Of a stretch of 64,000 nucleotides of DNA, positions 9,547 to 17,792 are shown one piece after another. Both the position numbers and the translations under genes were made by a program. Source of the DNA: Bacteroides intestinalis DSM 17393 (GTDB lineage: Bacteria > Bacteroidota > Bacteroidia > Bacteroidales > Bacteroidaceae). The notes beneath the pieces were generated by a model. That model ran no database searches. It was not told the DNA's origin and worked only from the letters and a program-made list of their open reading frames with translations. Position 1 is the first letter of the stretch. Each line of letters starts with the position of its first letter. The DNA lies in contig NZ_ABJL02000006.1 of assembly GCF_000172175.1 (NCBI RefSeq), positions 496,001 to 560,000 on the forward strand, written 5' to 3'.

Positions 9547-9578
9547 TTTGTGTGGCTCGAAACAAAAGACTATTTTTG
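9547..9578 (+). promoter_or_regulatory. Promoter of the hybrid two-component regulator
   Basis: TTTG (9547-9550), a 20-bp spacer, then TATTTTTG (9571-9578): a full match to the Bacteroides sigma-ABfr promoter. The ATG at 9600 is only 21 bp after the -7 box, so the 5' UTR is very short. This promoter also rules out a functional start at the TTG at 9543. Confidence 0.75.
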
Positions 9579-9599
9579 TTCCAATCTTTGTATAGCACC

Positions 9600-12500
9600 A
9601 TGAAGAAAAACATGTTAACCGCATTCATATTGTGCCTGCTATTATTCCTACCGGGTAAAGTTACAGGTAATAAACAATATGCTTTCCAGCAGATTAGTAC
9701 CCAGGACGGTCTGTCCTCTTCTGTTCGTTGCCTGGTAGTAAGCCACGACAAAGGATATGTATGGATCGGAACCAAGTCCGGTATAGGGCGTTTTGACGGT
9801 TACGAGCTAAGAAAATACTTGTTGGGAAATATCACCCATATCATTGAAGACGAAGAACATACCATCTGGGCCATCACGCCGAAAGGACTCTTCCACTATA
9901 ACTATCAGGAAGACACTTTCCTGCAAGCGCGCGATGAAGACCAGAACCCGGTTGTGGTGTCTTCTATTTGTCCCTGGACGGACGGAGTAATATTCGGAGG
10001 CAATGGAAGGCTATATAAATATGATTATGCCAATCACAAAATCAGATTCCTATGTCCGCTGACTCCCAACAGTCATTATAACATCACCAATCTGCAAAAA
10101 TGGGACGACCGGACTCTGCTTTGCACCAGCCGTTGGAGCCATGCACTGCTCGTCGATATACCTACGGGACGGACTCACCCTGTTCCTTTTGAAAGTAATG
10201 AAATCATAACCAGCCTGATAGACAAAGACGGACATATATGGCTCGCCCCCTATCATCAGGGAGTGAAATGTTATGACCGCCAAGGTAAACTTTTGCATTC
10301 CTATCACACCGGGAACTCCCTCCTGCAAACCAATGTAGTGCTTTCCCTGGCTGAGAACAACGGACAGATATGGATTGGAACAGATGGTTCAGGCATTTAT
10401 ATCCTGAATCCGGAGAATGATGAGATATCCACCATAGCCCACGCACCCGGTAATCCTTATTCCCTGCCGGTCAACTCCATCCTCTGCTTATATTCCGACT
10501 CAAACAACAACATGTGGGCAGGCAGTGTACGCGGCGGACTGATAAATATCAGGGAAGTGGGAATGAAGATATATTCGGATGCACTGCCCGGCACAGAATA
10601 CGGACTGAGCGAAAAAGCAGTGTTAAGCATCTATCAGGGCGAAGAAAAGGATATATGGATAGGAACAGACGGCGGCGGGATCAACCGTTTCTACCCCGAC
10701 GACAATAGATTCTACCATACAAAGTCTACCTGGGGAGACAAAATCTCTTCCATTACGGAAGTGGACAAAAGGCACCTGCTGGTCTCTTTGTTCAGTAAAG
10801 GATTATTCTTCTTTGATAAACAAACCGAAGAGTATCGGCCATTGATTATCGTGAACGACAGTATCAACGCCCTCTTGTGCCAACGCGGAAAGGCTGTAAA
10901 TGTCTTCCGGAACTCTCAGGAAACAGTGCTGCTACTCTCTGAAATACCTTATAGCTATCACATAGAAAAGAAAGAATTCACCCCTATCTCCTTAGATAAA
11001 CATACTCCGACAATCATTGGTACTGTCTTACCAATATGCCAGAATGGTCCCATCTCCTATTTGCACGACATCAAATGCATCTATCAGATAGACTCCCGGA
11101 CCAACCGATTAGAGACGCTGTATCATTGCACAGGAGACACGATATTCAATACTGTTTCAGTTGATGAAAACGGCATTTTCTGGATAGGAAGCAATTATGG
11201 ACTCAGCCGGTATTCCGCAGAAAAGCACGAACATGTCAACATCCCCAATAAGCTGATTAATGAAATCAACTCACTGATTTGTGACAGACGGGGACGTGTA
11301 TGGATAGGGACGGACGGAAAACTGTTTGCCCACCTCATCCATGAAGGAGAGTTTATCCTATACGGAGAATCGGACGGCGTTATCCAAAACGAGTATCTGG
11401 AGAAACCACGGCTACTATCCGCAGAAGGGGACATTTATATGGGAGGGGTCAACGGCTTGCTTTGCATTGACAAACAACTGCCGGACGAAGATACAGTTCC
11501 TCCTGTTCTTGAGTTGGCCGACGTGGCTGTGGGCGGAGAACGAATGAATGCCTTTATAAAAAACGGACGCAGCCTAACCGTACAGGAACACAGCAAACCC
11601 ATCTCCATCAAAATCATTGCCCATGACAGAGATATTTTCCGCAAGCCCATGTACCGGTACACCTTGCGCGGCATGGATGGGCAAATCATGTACTCTTATC
11701 AACCGGAACTGACGTTCAACGGGCTACCGGCAAAGACCTATCAGGTGTTAGCCTCGTGCAGTACCCGTAGCGGCGGGTGGACGGAAGACTATCGGATACT
11801 GGAATTAGTGGTACTTCCACCGTGGTACAAGTCCGTCTGGTTCACTATTTGCTGTATTGTAGTAGCCTGCATAGGCATTATACTGGCTTTCTTCTCCCTG
11901 CTGCGCCGCAAAGAGAACAAGCTGAAGTGGGCGATGAAAGAACATGAGCAGCAGGTATATGAAGAAAAAGTACGTTTCCTCATTAATATCAATCACGAAC
12001 TGCGTACGCCGCTGACCCTGATACATGCACCACTGAAACAACTATTGGGAACATTGTCGCCTGAAGATGAAAAGTATCCGGTAATACAAAGCATCAGCAG
12101 GCAATCGGGGCGCATGAAGAAGCTACTTGACATGGTGCTGAATGTACGGAAAATGGAAGTGGGACAAAGTTCGCTGAATATCGAAAGCGTAGAATTAAAT
12201 TCATGGATTGAGCAACTCATAGCCGACTTCAGGCCGGAAGCCAACATGAAAGGCATTTCCATATCCTATACCCCGGATAAAGATGTGGATACCCTTTGTT
12301 TCGACAAAGAGAAATGCAGCACCATCTTAACCAACTTACTAATCAACGCATTGAAATACAGTGATGAAAACAGTCTGATTGAGGTATCTGCAAGTTTATC
12401 GGAAGACCAAACCCGTGTCCGCATTTCCATCTCAGACCAAGGTCCGGGCTTAAAGGATGTAGACATAAACAATCTGTTTATCCGGTTCTATCAGGGCAAC

Positions 12501-13508
12501 AACAGTCGCCCCGGAACGGGTATCGGACTCTCCTACTCCAAAATCCTCGCAGAACAGCATGGTGGAAGTATCGGTGCCTACGATCATGGAGACTCTCCCG
12601 GGTCCACCTTCTGGTTCGAACTGCCGCGGGATACGCAACCGGGAAAAGTTACGCTACAACCCCAGCCTTATCTGAATGAGTTATTAGCTCCTACCGAAGA
12701 GCTGGAAAGCATCCCGGACGGAAAGGACGGAAAGGAAGAAACCCAGGGCAACACCTTACTTATTGTAGATGACAATAAAGATTTGACCGATTACCTGTCC
12801 GATGCTCTCAAAAATAAATTCAAAAAGATATGGGTGGCTTATGATGGCGAAGAGGCTCTGCGCATCTGCCGTGAATCGCATCCGGATATTGTTGTCAGCG
12901 ACATCCAGATGCCTCGCATGAACGGTTACAAATTATGCAAGCATATCAAAGAAGACCTGGAAATCAGTCATATTCCCGTTATTTTGCTCACAGCCCGCAA
13001 TGATGAAGAGAGCAAGACATTCGGCTACAAAAATGGGGCAGATGCTTATCAGACCAAACCCTTTGAAGTCGATATTCTCTATACAATTATTCAAAGCCAG
13101 CTAAAAAACCGAGAGCGAATGCGGATGCGTTACTCCGGCACAGAGCCGCTTCCTCAACCACAAGAAAGTACATTCAGTTCGGCAGACGAAATATTTCTCA
13201 AACGAATGAATAAAACCATTTCAGATAATCTGGAAAATCCGCAAATGGGAGTACCGCTACTTTGTACAGAACTGGGCATCAGCCGCGCATCCCTCTACAA
13301 CAAGTTGAAGGCACTGACCGGAATGGGGGCAAATGATTATATTACTAAAATCCGAATGGAAAAGGCTGTATGGTTGCTTACACATAGTTCCCTCAGCATA
13401 AATGAGATAGCGGATCAGACAGGATTCTCTACATCACGCTACTTCAGCACGGTGTTCAAACAGTATATGGGATGTTCACCGACGCAATATAAGGAGGAGC
13501 ATTCGTAA
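9600..13508 (+). CDS. Hybrid two-component system sensor/regulator (HTCS) of PUL 1
   Basis: One-protein sensor kinase and transcription factor, 1302 aa from the ATG at 9600. Visible in order: signal peptide (1-23); a periplasmic region of Reg_prop-type propeller repeats with recurring WIGT(D/K)G motifs (about 30-640); a Y_Y_Y-like domain (about 660-735); one membrane segment (about 745-768); HisKA with NINHELRTPL (His near 798); HATPase with NLLINALKYS, ISDQGPGL and GTGIGLSYSK; a receiver domain with VDDNKD, phospho-acceptor Asp near 1100 in VVSDIQMP, and Lys in TKPF; and an AraC-type HTH (about 1194-1302). Such HTCS proteins sense oligosaccharide products in the periplasm and activate their PUL. 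It is transcribed away from susC, and the two operons flanking it share an operator-like element. A partial copy of its 5' end lies at 8303. Confidence 0.96.
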   Translation: MKKNMLTAFILCLLLFLPGKVTGNKQYAFQQISTQDGLSSSVRCLVVSHDKGYVWIGTKSGIGRFDGYELRKYLLGNITHIIEDEEHTIWAITPKGLFHYNYQEDTFLQARDEDQNPVVVSSICPWTDGVIFGGNGRLYKYDYANHKIRFLCPLTPNSHYNITNLQKWDDRTLLCTSRWSHALLVDIPTGRTHPVPFESNEIITSLIDKDGHIWLAPYHQGVKCYDRQGKLLHSYHTGNSLLQTNVVLSLAENNGQIWIGTDGSGIYILNPENDEISTIAHAPGNPYSLPVNSILCLYSDSNNNMWAGSVRGGLINIREVGMKIYSDALPGTEYGLSEKAVLSIYQGEEKDIWIGTDGGGINRFYPDDNRFYHTKSTWGDKISSITEVDKRHLLVSLFSKGLFFFDKQTEEYRPLIIVNDSINALLCQRGKAVNVFRNSQETVLLLSEIPYSYHIEKKEFTPISLDKHTPTIIGTVLPICQNGPISYLHDIKCIYQIDSRTNRLETLYHCTGDTIFNTVSVDENGIFWIGSNYGLSRYSAEKHEHVNIPNKLINEINSLICDRRGRVWIGTDGKLFAHLIHEGEFILYGESDGVIQNEYLEKPRLLSAEGDIYMGGVNGLLCIDKQLPDEDTVPPVLELADVAVGGERMNAFIKNGRSLTVQEHSKPISIKIIAHDRDIFRKPMYRYTLRGMDGQIMYSYQPELTFNGLPAKTYQVLASCSTRSGGWTEDYRILELVVLPPWYKSVWFTICCIVVACIGIILAFFSLLRRKENKLKWAMKEHEQQVYEEKVRFLININHELRTPLTLIHAPLKQLLGTLSPEDEKYPVIQSISRQSGRMKKLLDMVLNVRKMEVGQSSLNIESVELNSWIEQLIADFRPEANMKGISISYTPDKDVDTLCFDKEKCSTILTNLLINALKYSDENSLIEVSASLSEDQTRVRISISDQGPGLKDVDINNLFIRFYQGNNSRPGTGIGLSYSKILAEQHGGSIGAYDHGDSPGSTFWFELPRDTQPGKVTLQPQPYLNELLAPTEELESIPDGKDGKEETQGNTLLIVDDNKDLTDYLSDALKNKFKKIWVAYDGEEALRICRESHPDIVVSDIQMPRMNGYKLCKHIKEDLEISHIPVILLTARNDEESKTFGYKNGADAYQTKPFEVDILYTIIQSQLKNRERMRMRYSGTEPLPQPQESTFSSADEIFLKRMNKTISDNLENPQMGVPLLCTELGISRASLYNKLKALTGMGANDYITKIRMEKAVWLLTHSSLSINEIADQTGFSTSRYFSTVFKQYMGCSPTQYKEEHS

Positions 13509-14099
13509 AAAAGGCTGTTATTTGCTGTAAACTCAGCAGCTTCATTGCGTTCGCATAGGTAGTTTCTTAGTTCAGAGTGCTTCTTTTTGCAACGGCCACG
13601 AATGTCGTTCAGCTGCTTCACGGCGATGAGGCTCGTGCTCCACAGCCATGAAGCACAAGCCCCACGAATGTACGTACTACCAAAACACTGCATATCAACA
13701 CAATAGACATGCACGATTTTCACAAAGAACAAAGGAGATTGACATCTACAATCCCTATATAGGATGGATAAAAGTAGGTAAGAAACGGAGTACTATCTGA
13801 ATAAAAAGCAGGTAATCCGGTATCTTTTACATCAAAATAAGCAGGAAATGAGAAGATAGAGAATGAAAGGTCTTATACAAATATAAATGATAACAAAAAG
13901 ATAATCAGAAATATACATTCAATTAAGAGTGGTGTAGGCAAATTTGCCTACACCACTCTTATTATTTGCTTCCACCATGCTCTATCACCGATGAACAGGG
14001 AGATACAGAGCGCTGGTGTAAGCGTGTAGGTAAAAGTGGAGATAAAGTCTGTGTAACAAGACAAGCATGGATAAGAAAGAGATGATAAGTATAAGCAGT
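13509..14099. other. 591-bp gap between convergent HTCS and GH20 genes: repeats, no supported gene
   Basis: No convincing coding region; a 97-codon minus-strand frame (13439-13732) overlaps the HTCS 3' end and lacks recognisable features. The gap contains a direct repeat ccacgaatgt (13596-13605 and 13662-13671) flanking a hairpin with arms gcttcacggc (13615-13624) and gccatgaagc (13645-13654). It also contains a short copy of the dispersed palindromic element seen at 38779 (13819-13850) and a perfect 38-bp palindrome at 13924-13961. Confidence 0.6.
13924..13961. terminator. Perfect 38-bp palindrome, probable bidirectional terminator
   Basis: Arms taagagtggtgtaggcaaa (13924-13942) and its exact complement (13943-13961) with no spacer. 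It lies between convergent genes, 415 bp after the HTCS stop and 138 bp past the end of the GH20 gene on the other strand, and is followed by T-rich sequence on the plus strand. A protein-binding or cruciform site is an alternative. Confidence 0.55.
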
Positions 14100-14774
14100 T
14101 CACTCTAATTTCTTGTCGGGCGAATAAATCAATCCGTCCACTGCCTTTTCTCCATCAAGAGTAACAAACACTACAGTAAACATCCATTTTACTAATCGCA
14201 CCTCCGGCAAAGTAAATTTGCCTACAGGAAGTTTCAGTAATACCTTATTCCAGCCTTTATGCAGTTGAACCGATAAGGGGGGACGGGACACGCAGTTTTC
14301 ATTCCCGAGAGGAGTCTCAGGATTTTTTATACGATGAGTGGCCGTCCATACCGGCGGTAACACTTCTTCTTCATTCAGCCAGATGCGACTCTCTTTATAA
14401 TCCCATTTGCCGGGCAAAGGCGGGAGATCAGCCTCCGAACGACCATAATTTTGAAACTCAGCCCATAATCCAACAGTCTGTTCTTGGGGAGAATAGACAT
14501 AAGTATAGGCATAAGCCGTATGATTTTCCTTCGGATCTTTATAAAAAGTTGGGACAAACGTTCCCCACACATGGCGTAAGTAAATTCCGGCACCTACGGC
14601 AAGATGGGTATCATACTTCTTTCCATTATACTGATAGCTATCCTGCAATTTTCGTTCAGGAGGAAATACCCTTGTCAAATCTCCCTCATTGGGAAATGCA
14701 TCGGTAATCTTCCACCAGACATTGGTTTGTTTGACATAAGCAAACGGATATCCCCGGAAAAGATGTTCTTTATA
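14100..14774 (-). pseudogene. C-terminal part of the GH20 gene, cut off by an in-frame TGA
   Basis: The frame continues without interruption, in the same reading frame as the upstream GH20 ORF, from the codon after TGA (14775-14777) to a stop at 14100. The 224 codons begin YKEHLFRGYPFAYVKQTNV and include PPLPGKWDYKESRIW and HKGWNKVLLKLPVGKF, looking like a C-terminal beta-sandwich. The only internal initiation candidate is a TTG at 14678, which lies inside continuous homology-like sequence and is not a believable start. A single nonsense change, probably TGG to TGA (Trp), or a sequencing error explains the split. It would not be translated unless there is readthrough or reinitiation. Confidence 0.75.
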
Positions 14775-16115
14775 TCATAACATCCGCTCTTCAAAATCAA
14801 CGAAAGAATGATATGTTGCATTATTCTTATCCGGCGGAAGAATGGTACCGTTCTTGTCGAAATATTCAGTTCCTCCACCCAGCCAGGCGCGTTCTGCAAT
14901 GGCCAGCATATTGGGGTAAAAACCATTCTCACGGATAATGTTTTCCTCTTTGTTGACGCAGCGGTCGTTCCATACAGCAAGGATAGCTCCGGCAATGTCA
15001 TCGTTGCCCTGTTCTACATCGCAGATATGGCTGTTATATAGCCCTATGATATCTCCAAAGGTATCAAAATGATTCAGATAGTGCAGACGCGAATCAATAG
15101 CAGGAATACCTTTCTGCGCTTTTCCGCGCGAACTCCACAGATGTGTCATATCAATTTCACCCGTTTGATAATGCCAACCAGGATTCCAAGAAATAGCTTT
15201 CTTCCCCAAAGCACGGATAAATGCCACCATTTCGGGCACAAACTGAGGATTGGTAATCTTCACTTCGTCCGTGCCGATATGCAGATAAGGTACATCAAAA
15301 GTTTCACAAACTTCCTCAACTAAGAGTTTTAATATTTTCATCCCTTCCGGACTCTGCATATCGTGGCGAAATGTACGCATAAAAGCCGCACTGTGTCCCG
15401 GCATATCTATCTCCGGAATCAGTAACATTCCATGAGCCTTGCAGAAAGCTACCAGTTCTTTCGCTTCAGCCTGCGTATAATATTTTCCCGGCATGCGGGT
15501 AGTATTAGCACTGTCGTTCAGCATCGGAAATATTTTACTTTCCAACCGCCAGGACTGATTCTCCGTCAAATGCCAATGGAACACATTTATCTTGAATCTG
15601 GAAAGCATCGTGATTTCACGTTTCAATTCGCCCATAGAAATATACGTACGTCCCACATCGTGCATAAAACCCCGGATGCGAAAAGCCGGCCAATCGGTTA
15701 TCGTACATCCCTGAAAAGTAGTCTTTTTACCTGACGAGTCGGCTAATTGCCTTAAAGTTTGCATAGCCCAATAGACTCCCCTTTCGCTCATTGCTTCTAT
15801 AGAAATCTTCTTAGCCATTACTTTAAGTTTATATGCTTCATCTCTATTTAAAGGCGCTTCATCCAGCGACTCCACTAATTTCACTTCAATCACTGCCGCA
15901 GATCTTCCATCTATCCGACCGCCCAGTTCAGAAATAAAACATTCCCATTCATCCTGCAAAACAGGAGTATCAAGGCGTGTCTTATCCAGTACAAAATGGC
16001 CACGTTCTTCTGTAAACTTCTGCGGTCGAGGCAGCAAATAATATTCGCTCGCCTGCATATGACACGCAAACAAAAGACAGCATAAATAAAAATATAAGAA
16101 ATATAAGCCTTTCAT
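14775..16115 (-). CDS. GH20 beta-N-acetylhexosaminidase, truncated by premature TGA
   Basis: A 446-aa product with a signal peptide (about 1-23), a GH20b-type N-terminal domain, and the GH20 barrel: RGFMHDVGRTY, FHWHLTENQSWR, LIPEIDMPGHS, and the catalytic Asp283-Glu284 in HIGTDEV. Here Thr replaces the usual second Gly of HxGGDE. The barrel appears complete (through AERAWLGG), so hexosaminidase activity may survive loss of the C-terminal domain encoded at 14100-14774. It is last in the GH2-sulfatase-GH20 operon, 53 bp after the sulfatase stop. It is divergent from the GH20 at 1-1248 and is not a recent duplicate. The intact gene would encode about 671 aa. Confidence 0.85.
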   Translation of the reverse strand: MKGLYFLYFYLCCLLFACHMQASEYYLLPRPQKFTEERGHFVLDKTRLDTPVLQDEWECFISELGGRIDGRSAAVIEVKLVESLDEAPLNRDEAYKLKVMAKKISIEAMSERGVYWAMQTLRQLADSSGKKTTFQGCTITDWPAFRIRGFMHDVGRTYISMGELKREITMLSRFKINVFHWHLTENQSWRLESKIFPMLNDSANTTRMPGKYYTQAEAKELVAFCKAHGMLLIPEIDMPGHSAAFMRTFRHDMQSPEGMKILKLLVEEVCETFDVPYLHIGTDEVKITNPQFVPEMVAFIRALGKKAISWNPGWHYQTGEIDMTHLWSSRGKAQKGIPAIDSRLHYLNHFDTFGDIIGLYNSHICDVEQGNDDIAGAILAVWNDRCVNKEENIIRENGFYPNMLAIAERAWLGGGTEYFDKNGTILPPDKNNATYHSFVDFEERML

Positions 16116-16168
16116 AATATAGTGATTAAGATTACATTATAAATATACATTTCCTTATAGCTAATAAA

Positions 16169-17701
16169 CTATTCCAACTCCGGCAATGTCACCGGAAACA
16201 TATTATTTTCTCTATGTTCCTGGCGGATAACTTCAAGCATCTGTTTCACAATATCCGGATGTTGCGCCACTATATCAGTATCTTCGTGGATATCCCTTGA
16301 AAGGTCGTACAGATAAGGCTTTCCTTTCTTGACTACCAGTTTCCAGTCGTCCATACGAACACCGAACTGATCGGTTTCATGGAATTCCCAATAGAGGAAA
16401 TCATGTTTCTGCTGTTTGTCGGCATTGCCTAATAAGGTAGGGGCAAAGGAAATGCCATCGAAACAGTCATTTTCTAATTTCTTATTGATATACTTTTTCG
16501 GGAATCCTTTGTCACCCATCAGTTCACAGAATGTAGGCATGATGTCGTAAAATGCCAGTTGATGGTCGTTTACCGAACCGGCGGAGATGCGTTCCGGCCA
16601 GCGCACAATGAAAGGTATCCGAATGCCCCCTTCATAACACTGACGTTTCAGGCCGCGCAGTTTCCCATCCCGACCGAAGAACTCCGGGTCTGCCCCTCCT
16701 TCTTCGTGAGGACCGTTGTCACTGCTGAAGATGACGATGGTGTTCTTGTCCAGCCCTTTTTCTTTCAGTTTCTTCAAGACTTCGCCCACGTAATAGTCCA
16801 GACGGGTAATCATACCGGCAAACTGGGCATGGGTATGCTCCGAAACATTATAACGTCCTTTCTCGTACCCGCCCCAGGTTTTATCTCTAAAGAACTTCTT
16901 CTTGTAGCTTTTCAGAATAGAATCATTCGGCTGTGCAAGTTCCGCATGCGGCAGGGTGTAGGTGAAAAAGCCATAGAAAGGCTGCTCTCCGTCCTGTTGG
17001 TCCAACCATTCCAGCGCCTTACCGTGAATCAGGTCAGCCGAATATTGTGTACGTTTCTTGTAATCATCGCCAAACATCGGATAGTTGATATTAGCTTCCA
17101 TCAGGATGCGTACAACTCCTGTGTCTCCTTCCTGTTTACTGTATCTGTTCAGAAAATTGGGATAATACAAATGAGCTTGAAACTGACATATATAACCATA
17201 GAATTCATCAATACCCCGTTTATCCGGTGTGGAACAAGAGCCTTCATAACCACCTGCCCACTTGCCGAAGACTCCTGTTGTATAACCGTTCTTCTTCATG
17301 ATTTCAGGGAGAATGATATGATTTTCATCGTATGGTTCTTGACCGACAACGGTGAATTCGTCATTAATCCCATATTTCACGGTTGGAACTCCCTGCCAAT
17401 ACTCTTTATTTCCACGCACATGAGTGTGTCCCGTATGTTGCCCCGTCATCAGCGAAGCACGGGAAGGGGCGCTCACCGGACTACCGGCATAGGCTTGAGT
17501 AAACAGCATACCTTCGGCTGCCATACGATCTATATTAGGCGTTTCAATGTATTTCTGTCCGTAGCACCCCAAATCCCCGTATCCCATGTCATCGCAGAGG
17601 ATAAAGATAATGTTAGGTTTGGGATTCTTGTTTGCCGCATTAGCGCACAAAGCAACAGCAGCCAACAAGCCTGTTCCTAAAGTTATACCTATCTGTTTCA
17701 T
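16169..17701 (-). CDS. Serine-type sulfatase, family S1 (arylsulfatase A-like)
   Basis: Sulfatase of 510 aa with a signal peptide (about 1-23) and no clear lipobox, so probably a soluble periplasmic enzyme. The metal-binding start is CDDMGYGDLGCYG (residues 36-48). The formylglycine motif is S77-A-P-S-R81, followed by GQHTGHTHVRGN. FSSDNGPHEEGG supplies the second metal-site Asp-Asn. It is divergent from the 1289-2872 sulfatase and resembles the subfamilies with GDLGCYG starts, so it probably removes a sulfate at a different position or from a different sugar. As a serine-type enzyme it needs an anSME encoded elsewhere. It is the second gene of the GH2 operon, 91 bp after the GH2 stop. Confidence 0.93.
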   Translation of the reverse strand: MKQIGITLGTGLLAAVALCANAANKNPKPNIIFILCDDMGYGDLGCYGQKYIETPNIDRMAAEGMLFTQAYAGSPVSAPSRASLMTGQHTGHTHVRGNKEYWQGVPTVKYGINDEFTVVGQEPYDENHIILPEIMKKNGYTTGVFGKWAGGYEGSCSTPDKRGIDEFYGYICQFQAHLYYPNFLNRYSKQEGDTGVVRILMEANINYPMFGDDYKKRTQYSADLIHGKALEWLDQQDGEQPFYGFFTYTLPHAELAQPNDSILKSYKKKFFRDKTWGGYEKGRYNVSEHTHAQFAGMITRLDYYVGEVLKKLKEKGLDKNTIVIFSSDNGPHEEGGADPEFFGRDGKLRGLKRQCYEGGIRIPFIVRWPERISAGSVNDHQLAFYDIMPTFCELMGDKGFPKKYINKKLENDCFDGISFAPTLLGNADKQQKHDFLYWEFHETDQFGVRMDDWKLVVKKGKPYLYDLSRDIHEDTDIVAQHPDIVKQMLEVIRQEHRENNMFPVTLPELE

Positions 17702-17752
17702 GCTAAATATATTTTCTTATTTATTTCAACTTCCTTTCACCGCCAACACAGC

Positions 17753-17790
17753 GTAGCAACTTGTAGCCCTTAGCTTGTAGCTCGTAGCTT
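17753..17790. repeat. Intergenic TTGTAGC-type repeat cluster
   Basis: Four imperfect GTAGC words in 38 bp (gtagcaacttgtagccctta, then gcttgtagctcgtagctt) between the GH2 and sulfatase genes. The words acttgtagc and tagcaact recur in the mraY-murD gap (27780-27878). Confidence 0.5.
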
Positions 17791-17792
17791 AC

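Noticed and set aside
9543..9599. Upstream extension of the HTCS from a TTG
   Set aside because: Overlaps the TTTG-N20-TATTTTTG promoter and precedes a clear signal peptide starting at the ATG at 9600; the duplicated copy at 8303 also begins at that ATG.
13439..13732. 97-codon minus-strand ORF
   Set aside because: Overlaps the 3' end of the HTCS, has no recognisable domain or promoter and looks like repeat-derived sequence.
14100..14678. Separate gene starting at TTG 14678
   Set aside because: It is in the same frame as the upstream GH20 ORF with no intervening stop after the TGA at 14775-14777, so it is the C-terminal part of one interrupted gene.
16559..17680. 373-codon plus-strand ORF
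   Set aside because: Antisense shadow of the second sulfatase; no recognisable domain or start context.
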